Shown here piece by piece: positions 9,602 through 20,300 of a stretch of DNA of 64,000 bases. The position numbers and the translations under genes are program-made. The DNA is from Hoeflea sp. BAL378. GTDB taxonomy: Bacteria > Pseudomonadota > Alphaproteobacteria > Rhizobiales > Rhizobiaceae. Under the pieces are notes generated by a model that saw nothing but the letters and a program-made list of their open reading frames with translations, made no database searches and was not told the DNA's origin. The stretch covers positions 1-64,000 of the forward strand of contig NZ_JRJG01000105.1 of assembly GCF_000759435.1 (NCBI RefSeq). The letters are read 5' to 3'. Each line of letters begins with the position of its first letter. Position 1 is the stretch's first letter.

Positions 9602-10510
9602 ATGAAATTCCTCTCCGCCATCACCCGCCGCCTGGTCATCATCGTCCCCTATGCCTGGCTCCTGGTCTTCTTCCTGGTGCCGTTCCTCATCGTCCTCAAG
9701 ATCTCGTTCTCAGAGCCGGTGATGTCGATGCCACCCTATGCGCCGGCCATCGATCTCAAGGACGGCTTCTCCGGCCTCGTCGAGGCCTTCAGGCAGTTCA
9801 GCTTCTCCAACTATCTGTGGCTGACCGAGGACGCGCTCTACATCAACGCCTATATCTCCTCGATCGTCATCGCCTTCATCTCCACCGTGCTCACCCTGAT
9901 GATCGGCTTTCCGCTGGCCTACGGCATGGCCCGCGCGCCGACCTCGCTGCGCCCGACGCTTCTGATGCTGGTCATCCTGCCGTTCTGGACCTCGTTCCTG
10001 ATCCGGGTCTATGCCTGGATCGGCATCCTCAAGCCCGAGGGCCTGCTCAACCAGTTTCTCATGGCGCTGGGCCTCATCGACGAGCCGCTGATCATCCTCA
10101 ACACCAACACCGCCGTCTATATCGGCATCGTCTATTCCTACCTGCCGTTCATGGTGCTGCCGATCTATTCGGCGCTCGAGAAGATGGACTACACGCTGAT
10201 CGAGGCCGCGCAGGATCTGGGCTGCCCGCCGATCACCGCCTTCTGGAAGATCACCTTTCCGCTCGCCATCCCCGGCATCGTCGCGGGCTGCCTGCTGGTG
10301 TTCATCCCCGCCGTCGGCGAATTCGTCATCCCCGACCTGCTCGGCGGCTCGCGTACGCTGATGATCGGCAAGACACTGTGGAGCGAGTTCTTCAACAACC
10401 GCGACTGGCCGGTGTCCTCGGCGGTGGCGGTGCTGCTGCTGTTGATCCTGGTGGTTCCCATCATGCTGTTCCAGCAGGCGCAGGCCAAGGCGCAGGAGAG
10501 CGGACGATGA
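9602..10510 (+). CDS. potH: Polyamine ABC transporter permease 1
   Basis: 302 residues, six predicted membrane helices, with a long periplasmic loop after the first helix as in PotH/PotB. The EAA motif that docks the ATPase is seen as EAAQDLGCPPITAFWKIT (about 201-218). The start has an AGGAGG ribosome site. It overlaps potI by four bases (ATGA), implying coupled translation and a PotH-PotI heterodimer. Confidence 0.95.
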   Translation: MKFLSAITRRLVIIVPYAWLLVFFLVPFLIVLKISFSEPVMSMPPYAPAIDLKDGFSGLVEAFRQFSFSNYLWLTEDALYINAYISSIVIAFISTVLTLMIGFPLAYGMARAPTSLRPTLLMLVILPFWTSFLIRVYAWIGILKPEGLLNQFLMALGLIDEPLIILNTNTAVYIGIVYSYLPFMVLPIYSALEKMDYTLIEAAQDLGCPPITAFWKITFPLAIPGIVAGCLLVFIPAVGEFVIPDLLGGSRTLMIGKTLWSEFFNNRDWPVSSAVAVLLLLILVVPIMLFQQAQAKAQESGR

Positions 10511-11325
10511 ACACGACCTGGTCCCGCTTCAACATCGCCTCGGTGGTGTTCGGCTTCGCCTTCCTCTACCTGCCGATCGTCATCCTGGTGATCTACTCGT
10601 TCAACGAATCCCGGCTGGTCACCGTCTGGACCGGGTTTTCGACCAAATGGTATGTCGAGCTGTTCAACAATCAGGGCCTGATGGACGCGGCCTGGGTGAC
10701 GGTCAGGGTGGGGCTCGTCTCGGCCTCCGTCGCCACCGTGCTCGGCACGCTGGCGGCCCTGGCGCTGACCCGCTACACCCGCTTCAACGGCCGCATCCTG
10801 TTTTCCGGCATGGTCTTCGCGCCGTTGGTGATGCCCGAGGTGATCACCGGCCTGTCGCTGCTGCTCCTGTTCGTGGCGGTGGATTTCGCCCGCGGATTCT
10901 GGACCGTCACGCTGGCCCACATCACCTTCTCGATGTGCTTCGTCGCCGTCGTGGTGCAGTCGCGGCTGATGAGCTTCGACCGCTCGCTCGAGGAGGCGGC
11001 GATGGATCTCGGCGCCGGCCCCGTCACCACCTTCCTGCAGATCACCCTGCCGGTGATCCTGCCGGCCGTCATCTCCGGCTGGATGCTCGCCTTCACCCTG
11101 TCGCTCGACGACCTGGTGATCGCCAGCTTCACCTCCGGGCCGGGCGCCACCACGCTGCCGATGAAGATCTATTCGCAGGTGCGGCTCGGCGTGACGCCGG
11201 AAATCAACGCGGTCTGCACGCTGCTGATCGGCGCCGTCTCGATCGGCGTCATCATCGCCTCGATCCTCAACAAGAGCCGCGAGGTCAGGCGCCGGCGCGA
11301 CGAACAGGCGGCGTTCAACCACTGA
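10507..11325 (+). CDS. potI: Polyamine ABC transporter permease 2
   Basis: 272 residues, six membrane helices. The opening (residues 1-30, FLYLPIVILVIYSFNESR) and EEAAMDLGAGPVTTFLQITL (EAA loop, about 159-178) are typical of PotI/PotC. The ATG overlaps the potH stop; a longer in-frame reading from 9817 is only potH read in another frame. It ends the pot operon; the next gene is on the opposite strand 27 bases later. Confidence 0.95.
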   Translation: MNTTWSRFNIASVVFGFAFLYLPIVILVIYSFNESRLVTVWTGFSTKWYVELFNNQGLMDAAWVTVRVGLVSASVATVLGTLAALALTRYTRFNGRILFSGMVFAPLVMPEVITGLSLLLLFVAVDFARGFWTVTLAHITFSMCFVAVVVQSRLMSFDRSLEEAAMDLGAGPVTTFLQITLPVILPAVISGWMLAFTLSLDDLVIASFTSGPGATTLPMKIYSQVRLGVTPEINAVCTLLIGAVSIGVIIASILNKSREVRRRRDEQAAFNH

Positions 11326-11352
11326 GGCGGGGAGGCCGGTCCTGAGGGCGGG

Positions 11353-11595
11353 TCAGTTCCGCGGCGGGCGCAGCAGGTAGGTCACGAACCAGATCGGCAC
11401 GATCACCATCGAGCCGAGCAAGATGTTGGGGATCGCCCATTCCGCGCCCTGCCTGAGCAGCGCCGACACGCTCTCGGGCGTGAGCCCGATCTCGGCCAGC
11501 AGTTCGGCGGCCGACAGGTTGAGCGCCGAGAGCACCGCGCCGGTCACCAGCGAGGCCAGTGCGATCTTCACGACTGCCGAAATCACCTGCAGCAT
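11353..11595 (-). CDS. DUF6460-like small membrane protein
   Basis: 80 residues with two hydrophobic stretches (about 3-22 and 57-75, NILLGSMVIVPIWFVTYLL) around a short acidic amphipathic middle (LAEIGLTPESVSALL). This matches small rhizobial membrane proteins grouped as DUF6460, whose role is unknown. I place the start at the internal ATG 11595, which has GGGGGACAGGGG upstream; a longer frame from 11712 adds a basic, low-complexity lead. It is convergent with the pot operon. Confidence 0.7.
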   Translation of the reverse strand: MLQVISAVVKIALASLVTGAVLSALNLSAAELLAEIGLTPESVSALLRQGAEWAIPNILLGSMVIVPIWFVTYLLRPPRN

Positions 11596-11736
11596 GGCGT
11601 GCCCCTGTCCCCCTGCGGTCCGCTCCCGGCTTCGCCGCGGCCCGCCGCCGCCGCGAAGCAGTGAATGGGGCGATTGTCGCCAAATCCGCGCAGTTCCGCA
11701 AGATGGGCGCATCGGGGCGCCGGAGGCGGCGATGCA

Positions 11737-13611
11737 TCAGGGCGTGACGGGCGAGATCACCGGCCGCGGCCAGGAGCCGCCGACGAAGAACCGGAGCGCC
11801 TCCGGGGCCTCGGCCGCGGCGGCGACATTGGTCTCGGTCTCCGTTTTCGGCGCCAGCACGCCGGCGATGGCGAGGCTCGAGCGCGAATAGGGAATGACGC
11901 CCGACAGCGAGAACATCTGCCTGGCGCCCAGCAGTTCGGCGGTCTTCAGGTCCGCCTCGCCCGCAGCGATCGTGGCCTCGAAGCGCGCGCTCTGGAATGG
12001 AAACCCGGTGCCCGTGCCCAACTGGTCCAGGTCGAAGAACCGCTCCGTCTTGGCCAGTTCCCGGAACTTCTGCACATTGAGCCCGGGCACGACGCCCTTG
12101 CCGATGGACAGGTCGATCTTTCCGGTCAGGTCCGACAGCGCCGTGGCCCAGGTCGGGTAGGGCGAGGTCACCTCGACGTCGAGCGATCCCATGCCGCGCG
12201 GCAGCGGGCCGGTCAGGCCCATCGCGTCGAACAGGTTGCCGAAATCGATCTGGCGGGCCGACAGTTGCACCTTGACCCCGCCCTCGATGCCCTTCTCCGA
12301 CAGCGCGATGCGGCCCATGACGCTGCCGCCATAGGCGGTGGCGTCGCCGACATCGAAATTGGCGCGGCCCTGCTCGACGCGCGCCGCCGCCGCCAGGTTG
12401 GACAGCACCACCGGGCCAAGGCTCGCCGACTGGGCCGAGAGCCTCAGGTCAAGCCCGATCTCGCGCAGGAAGCGGGTGTCGATGGTCGAGGCGATGTCCG
12501 CGCCGGTGACCGGCAGCGGCGTGAAGGCCTGCAGGAAGGAGGCGATGTCGAGCGAGTTGAACGCCAGCGTGCCCGCCACCAGCGGCGGCTCATCCTCGCG
12601 CAGCGCCACGTCCAGCACGCCGATGCCGCGGTTGCGGTCGATCATGACGATCAAATCGTCGAGCTTGGCCTTGGTCGGCTCCGCCGTGATCTTGGCCGTC
12701 AGCTCCAGCGCGCCCAGCGCTTCGCCCGGCTTGATGTCGGCGCCCGACCATTCCAGCGCCCGGCGCACCGAGGCGCTCTTGAGATCGAGCATCCCCGACA
12801 GGAACAGCTTCGCCCCCAGGCTCGCCGATCCGGCAAATCCGAGGTTGAGCGGCGCGGAGCTGATCTTGAACTCGACCGGCGCCGTGCGCTGGCCGAGCAG
12901 AAGCAAGGGCGCCGCCGTCGAGCCGGAAAGCGTGATCTGTTCGCCGCGGAAGATCGCCGTCAGGTCGGCCCGGGCCACCGCGGTCGGCGCCGTCCAGGCC
13001 ACCGTGCCGTTGACGGCCGTCAGCTTTTCGGCCTGCGCGCCCGGGTCGCGGATCCATCGGACGGTGCCGTCCTCGATCGTCACCGCCCCCAGCGCGGCCG
13101 ATTCCGGAATGGTCGCCGTCGACGGCGGCGCGGAGCCGGACTGCGCGGCGAGGTCCTGCGCCACGGCCGCCGCGATGCCCTGCGCCAGCTCGCCCGAGGA
13201 GGACGACCAGTTGGAGGTCGAATCCGGGTACAGCTCGACATTGAAGGTCGGCCGGATCAGCTTGAACTGCGAGAAGCTCGGCGCGCCCAGGACCGCGGAG
13301 AAAAGGTTGAAATTGGCGACGATGCTGTCGGCGCGCAGGATCGGGTCGCCATCGGCGAAGGTCGCCGGCCGGATCTCCACATTGTCGAGCTTGATGGTCG
13401 GCGTCGGCCAGAAATCGATTGACGGCGCGTCGCCCAGCGCCACCGCGTGGCCGGCCCAGGCGCCGATGTCGCGCTCCAGCCGGTCGCGCACCACGCCGCT
13501 CGACACCGCCAGCGGCAGGCTCGCGAAAATGGCCAGGACGATGGCGAGCACGGCGAGCCCGCCGCTGATCGCCGCGCGTCGCAAGGACCATTGCGCGATT
13601 AAGAACTTCAA
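11737..13611 (-). CDS. AsmA-family protein
   Basis: 624 residues. One N-terminal membrane helix (about 13-35, LAVLAIVLAIFASLPLAVSS) is followed by a long periplasmic region rich in beta-strand repeats. A C-terminal AsmA-like stretch has the usual LTGKIDLSIGKGVVPGLNV pattern near 495-513. Family members (AsmA, TamB, YhdP) are thought to bridge the envelope and move or control phospholipids. This protein is shorter than TamB, with no gene partner such as tamA nearby. It is divergent from acetoacetyl-CoA synthetase over 171 bases. Confidence 0.85.
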   Translation of the reverse strand: MKFLIAQWSLRRAAISGGLAVLAIVLAIFASLPLAVSSGVVRDRLERDIGAWAGHAVALGDAPSIDFWPTPTIKLDNVEIRPATFADGDPILRADSIVANFNLFSAVLGAPSFSQFKLIRPTFNVELYPDSTSNWSSSSGELAQGIAAAVAQDLAAQSGSAPPSTATIPESAALGAVTIEDGTVRWIRDPGAQAEKLTAVNGTVAWTAPTAVARADLTAIFRGEQITLSGSTAAPLLLLGQRTAPVEFKISSAPLNLGFAGSASLGAKLFLSGMLDLKSASVRRALEWSGADIKPGEALGALELTAKITAEPTKAKLDDLIVMIDRNRGIGVLDVALREDEPPLVAGTLAFNSLDIASFLQAFTPLPVTGADIASTIDTRFLREIGLDLRLSAQSASLGPVVLSNLAAAARVEQGRANFDVGDATAYGGSVMGRIALSEKGIEGGVKVQLSARQIDFGNLFDAMGLTGPLPRGMGSLDVEVTSPYPTWATALSDLTGKIDLSIGKGVVPGLNVQKFRELAKTERFFDLDQLGTGTGFPFQSARFEATIAAGEADLKTAELLGARQMFSLSGVIPYSRSSLAIAGVLAPKTETETNVAAAAEAPEALRFFVGGSWPRPVISPVTP

Positions 13612-13782
13612 ACCCCAGCCTCCCGAAGCGCTGCCACGTTGCTCTGGTTAAAGCCTGCCGCCGGCGAATGCAATTGCGCAGGGACCGTCCGCCCCCTCAG
13701 GGCGGCGGTTGCCCCAGCTTCTGTTTGCATCCCGCCCCGCCGATGCTACTAAACCTTCCTCACGATTTGGCAGGAGCAGACG

Positions 13783-15738
<1,956 letters not shown>

Positions 15739-15758
15739 CCTGAAGTCCTCGGGGACTA

Positions 15759-15787
15759 GGGCGGGTAGTGCGCACGCACACCCGCCC
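15759..15787. terminator. Convergent stem-loop terminator
   Basis: GGGCGGGT-A-GTGCG, a CA loop, CGCAC-ACCCGCCC: 13 paired bases with one bulge. It lies between the ends of acetoacetyl-CoA synthetase (plus) and the DUF2798 gene (minus), so it can serve both, although there is no long T-run on either side. Confidence 0.7.
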
Positions 15788-15797
15788 CTGTGTCCCG

Positions 15798-16028
15798 TCA
15801 GGCCGGAATGCCGGAAAGCCGAAGCGCGATCATCCGGATCGGCCGGCCGATCAGCAGGGCGACCAGAAAACCGGTCGGCCAGCCGATCGCGAATCCGCGT
15901 GCCCAGGACACCAGCCATTCGGGCGTCAGTCCGAAGGCCAGGAAGGTAAACAGGCCTGAAAAGAAGGCTGACATCGCGAACGACATCAACAGCGAAATCA
16001 CCAGGTTCATTTTGACGTGTGGTGTCAT
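15798..16028 (-). CDS. DUF2798-type small membrane protein
   Basis: 76 residues with two membrane helices: about 7-30 (LVISLLMSFAMSAFFSGLFTF) and about 42-62 (GFAIGWPTGFLVALLIGRPI). The conserved-looking W..GF.IGWP.. and P.R pattern is that of DUF2798 proteins, function unknown. The start at 16028 is fixed by CAGGAG 6 bases upstream; the 15-residue extension seen in frame lacks such a site. Confidence 0.75.
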   Translation of the reverse strand: MTPHVKMNLVISLLMSFAMSAFFSGLFTFLAFGLTPEWLVSWARGFAIGWPTGFLVALLIGRPIRMIALRLSGIPA

Positions 16029-16257
16029 GGTCTTCTCCTGCTGCGGGCAGGGAGGCGTTGTCCACGCCAGCACCTGCCCGATTGGACATCGGGTTCAAGT
16101 GCCGCGGGTTCATGGAAAACGTGGCCCGGATAACCGGCGCCGGATGACCAATCCGGCATAAGCCTCTTTTCGACCTCAGCAGGCTAGGCCGGTCCGACAG
16201 GCCCGTCAAGCGGGCAAACCGGCCTCGCGCCGCGATGCCTGGCGCCGTGGCGATCGG

Positions 16258-16893
16258 CTACAGCAGGCCGTGTTCGGTCGCCCCGAAGGTGATGGCCAGG
16301 AAGAAGCAGGCGGAGGCCGCGATGACGAAGCCGTGCCAGATCGCGGTCGCGAAGCGTAGCTTCTTGGCCGCGTAGAAAAACACGCCGACGGTGTAGAGCA
16401 GCCCGCCGGCGATGATGAAGCCGACCGGCATCTCCGACCAGGCCGACCAGATCAGCACGATGCTCATCCAGCCCATGATCAGGTACAGCGCCGGGCCCAT
16501 GCGGCCGGGCGTGCTCCAGAACACGAGTTTCAGCGTCATGCCGATGATCGCCAGGGCCCAGACAAGGCCGAGCATGACATAGGCCAGGCCGTTGCCGATC
16601 ATCACCACCAGTGGCGTGTAGGTGCCGGCGATCTTGAGATAGATCGCCGCGTGGTCGATCCGGCGCAGCACGGGCCGGAGGTTTTCCCAGGGCGTCATGT
16701 GATAGAAGGCCGAGGCGGCGAAGGTGGCGATCAGCGTGATCGCATAGATGCTGATGGCCGTGATTTCCCACGGCGAGGCCACCCGGCTCGACCAGACCAG
16801 CAACAGCGCCGCCCCGCTCGTCGCGCCGATCACGCCGATGGCGTGCATGCTCCCGTCCGCCACGCGTTCCGACTTCGAATAATCCGGGTACAT
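16258..16893 (-). CDS. Hemolysin III / adiponectin-receptor-like membrane protein
   Basis: 211 residues with seven hydrophobic segments. CREST-family sites are partly visible: ASAFYHMTPWE (about 69-79), DHAAIYLKIAGTYTP (about 87-101) and AIWHGFVIAAS near the C-terminus. I choose the ATG at 16893 because GGAG lies six bases upstream; two earlier ATGs are poorer. Family proteins are membrane metal-dependent lipid hydrolases or receptors; haemolytic activity is known only for one Bacillus member. The final HxxxH-type pair seems incomplete here (WHGFVIAASACFF, no second His), so activity is uncertain. Monocistronic on minus. Confidence 0.85.
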   Translation of the reverse strand: MYPDYSKSERVADGSMHAIGVIGATSGAALLLVWSSRVASPWEITAISIYAITLIATFAASAFYHMTPWENLRPVLRRIDHAAIYLKIAGTYTPLVVMIGNGLAYVMLGLVWALAIIGMTLKLVFWSTPGRMGPALYLIMGWMSIVLIWSAWSEMPVGFIIAGGLLYTVGVFFYAAKKLRFATAIWHGFVIAASACFFLAITFGATEHGLL

Positions 16894-17214
16894 CGTCATC
16901 TCCAAACCCTGAACGACCGCCGCATCGGGGCGCCGCATCCGGCGAAGGCCAGACCGCAGCCTATCCTGTCGGTCCCGCACATCGCGCTCAGGACCGTTCA
17001 CTTAACGTATGGACCTCATGGCTGGAAAGAGGCATATGATCGCAGGCAGCCCATGGGAGGGGAGCGGCGACGGTTGCGACGCCCGTCGGGTGGCCCGGCC
17101 CGAGTCCGCGTTCTTCCCGTGATCGACGCCCTCCGCGCATCGCGGCGTCGCCCATTCCTTAACAAAACCTTGCCGCTGATTTTAACCAAACCCGGCGAAT
17201 GAACTCCATATCAG

Positions 17215-17357
17215 TAAAAACTTAAGTATGCTGGAAAGGAGCCGGTAAGGGTTTGCGGGCCATGACTCGCATCACCCTTTGGATAGCTTCGCTTTCCACG
17301 GTGTTGGTTAGCACTGATGCAAATTTGACGGGGATCCTCGCGGGTCCCCGTTTTTTT
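17215..17357 (+). ncRNA. Candidate structured small RNA with intrinsic terminator
   Basis: The 500-base gap before the PdhS-like gene has no credible ORF but shows three consecutive foldable elements on plus. 17247-17280 pairs AAGGGT..GCG with CGC..ACCCTT. 17281-17297 is GGATAGC-TTC-GCTTTCC with one mismatch. A strong terminator lies at 17329-17357. No plus-strand gene lies upstream for that terminator to serve (the neighbour is on minus and ends at 16258), which is why I propose a free-standing sRNA. The 5' end is a guess; I do not recognise an Rfam family. Confidence 0.5.
17329..17357 (+). terminator. Rho-independent terminator
   Basis: CGGGGA (17329-17334), a 10-base loop, TCCCCG (17345-17350), then seven Ts (17351-17357). 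It is directional for plus transcription, although both flanking protein genes are on minus. Confidence 0.85.
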
Positions 17358-17395
17358 GTCCGGGCAGCCGGCCGTCCGGTCGCCGCGCCGCGGTC

Positions 17396-20300
17396 TCAGT
17401 CGGCCAGCACCCGCTGCGGCGGGAACGAGATCGACACCAGCGTGCCTTCGCTCGGCGTCGAGACGATGTCGAACTGGGCGCGGTTGGCCTCCACCATCGC
17501 CTTGGTGAGCGGCAGGCCGAGGCCTGTACCCTCGCCGCGCTGCCGCGGACCGGGGCCGACCTGGCCGAAGGGCTTCATCGCCTGCTCGAGTTCCTTGCGG
17601 TTCATGCCGATGCCGGTGTCGCGGATGCGGATGACCACGTTGCCCGAAGGCTCGTAGGAGGTCGACACCACGATCTGCCCGCCCGAGGGGGTGAAGCGGA
17701 TGGCGTTGGACAACAGGTTGAGCGCGATCTGCTTGATCGAGCGCCGGTCGGCCACCACTTCCGGCACGCTCACCGACAGGCTGGTGCGGATGATCACCCG
17801 CTGGCTGTTGGCCATCGGCTGCAACAGCGACACGCTTTCGGCGAGATGCTCGTTGAGCGAGACGGCGACGAACTCCATCTGCTCCTGGCCCGCCTCGATC
17901 TTGGAAATGTCGAGCAGATCGTTGACGATGTCGAGCACATGCTTGCCGGAATTGCCGATGTCATGGGCATATTCGAGATAGCGCGGGCTGCCGATCGGGC
18001 CGAAGCGCTCTTCCACCATCATCTCGGAAAACCCGATGATGGCGTTGAGCGGCGTGCGGATCTCGTGGCTGACGCGGGCGAGGAAATCCGACTTGTGCGA
18101 ATTGGCGGTCTCGGCGGCGCGCTTGGCGGTGCGCAGCTCCTCTTCCGTGCGCTTCCACTGGGTGATGTCGCGCAGCACCGCGCAATAGCCGTTGGAGCCC
18201 GACAGCCTGCCGATGGTCATGAACAGCGGCAGGAAGCCGCCCGCGGCCTCGCGGCCGATCACTTCGCGCCCGTCATTGAGCACGCTCGACACGCCGTGTT
18301 CGGCGAGCCCGGAGACATAGTCCATCACCGCGCGCTGGCTCTCATGGGCAAACAGCATGGCGAAGGGCTGGCCCTGGGTTTCGCTCTCATTGTAGTTGAA
18401 CAGCGCGCAGGCCGAGCCGTTCATCGAGCGGATGGTGCCGTCATCGTCGAGGATCACCACGCCGTCGGTGGCGGTCTCCAGGATCGAGCGCAGCTCCTGC
18501 GCCTCGATCTTCAGCGCCGCCGCATCGGTCTCGCCGGCCTCGGGCAGGGGGGCGGAGGCCGCGCTGCCGGGTTCGCCTGGCTCTTCGGCCGCGAATTCGT
18601 CCGGCTCGTCGTCAGCCGCCAGCGCTTCCGCTTCGGTCGGCGTGATCACGGCCGCGGTCTCCAGCGACGCCGCAGGCGGGATTGGCGCCAGCGCCAGCAG
18701 CAGCGCCTGTCCGGCGCCCCAGTTGACCGACCGGAGCCGGGCGGTGACCTTGAGCGATGTGCCGTCGCCGCGCCGCACGAGCATGCCGCCATCGGCGGGG
18801 GCCGCCTCGTCGTCGGGCCGGTCGAGCAGGTGATCCAGTCCGCCACGCGCGGCAAGCTGGGTGAGCGAGGAATAGCCGGTCAGGTCGAGGAATTCGGCAT
18901 TGGCGTGGATCAGCGCGTCGCCCGAATGCACCAGAAGCGCCGCCGGGATGGCGTCGACCAGGGCCGCGTCGAGCCCCGTCTGCATCACCTGGCGGGCCGG
19001 CAAGGCGAAGGCCGACGGCAGAGGTTCGACGACCACCCGTTCGATGATCTGGGGTTCGACAGAAGCGGGCTCGGCAGACCGGGCCTCGGGCTCTGTCGAT
19101 CCGTCCGCGGGCTGGGACCCTTCGGTTTCCCGCGCGCTCCTTTCCGCCGCCGGCTCGCTCCAGCCGGCTTCAGGCGCATGCGCATGCGCAGGGGCGTCGG
19201 TGTCGACTTCTTCCCTGGGCTCCGCCGCGTCCTCGGCCCGATCCTCTGTCAGTGCCGTGATCTCGCCGATGGCTGCATCGCGGTCCGCGGCGCCGGCGCC
19301 GACGTCATCGGCTTCGCCCGCGGGCTCGTCCACGGTCTTGCCGGTTTCATCCAGGGGATCGCCGTCGAAACTGCCCTCGCTGTCGGCCTGGCCCGGTTCG
19401 CCGCGCAGCGACTGGCGTTTGCCGAACACCGGCCGGTCTTCCGGCGCATCCGGCGTGGCTTCGGTGTCGGTGGCGTCGGTCAGCGATGTCCCGGCTGCAG
19501 GCGCCGTGAATTCGGTCAGGCGCACGCCGATCTCCCGGAATGCCGCCTGTTCGCCGGGTGACAGGCCGTCGCGCGTCCGCGTCCGCCGCGTTTCGAGGTC
19601 GATGATCTTGTCGCTGTCGCGGCGCATCGGGGTTTCGACCAGCCGGATCGCCGGCCGCTCGCCCCGGAACGGATCCTCTGGCTCGGCGTCGGGCTGGTCT
19701 TGCCCGGCCGCGCCGGTGTCGTCTGCGTCCACGCCTTCGGCGCCGTCCATGCGGGCGAGGTCGTCCGTGTCCCGGTCAAGATCGGCGATCTCGAGATCGG
19801 CGTCGTCGACACCGGGCACATCCTCGCGGGACGGCGCCTGCGCTTGGTCTGCGTCGCCGGTTTCGGTCCGGTCTTCGGCCGGGGTCTCGGGGGCAGGGCG
19901 GAGAGGCGCGCCGGGCACCAGCGCCAGGCCCAGCGCCTCGGGATCGGGCCGGGTCTCGCCGATCCTGACGATGCCGAAGCCGCGGAACCCGTCGAACTGG
20001 CGGTCGCGGGTATAGGTCGGCAGGGCCGCCAGATCCACCGGCGTCACCAGCGACGTCCCCTGGATCGGCCAGTAGACGGTCTTGCCTGACCATGTGTCGC
20101 GGCGGTTCAGGAGTTCGGTGATGACATGGTCCGGGTCGAGATTGAACACCCGCGCCAGGTCCGGGAAACTGCGGCCGACGATATCGGCCGAATGCGGACC
20201 CACGGCGGCGGCGAATTCGGGCGAGACGTCGCTGAACTTGCCGTCGCGATTGATCTTCCAGACGAAGCGCGCCGGCTTGCGGTTGGGGTCGAAGCGGAAC

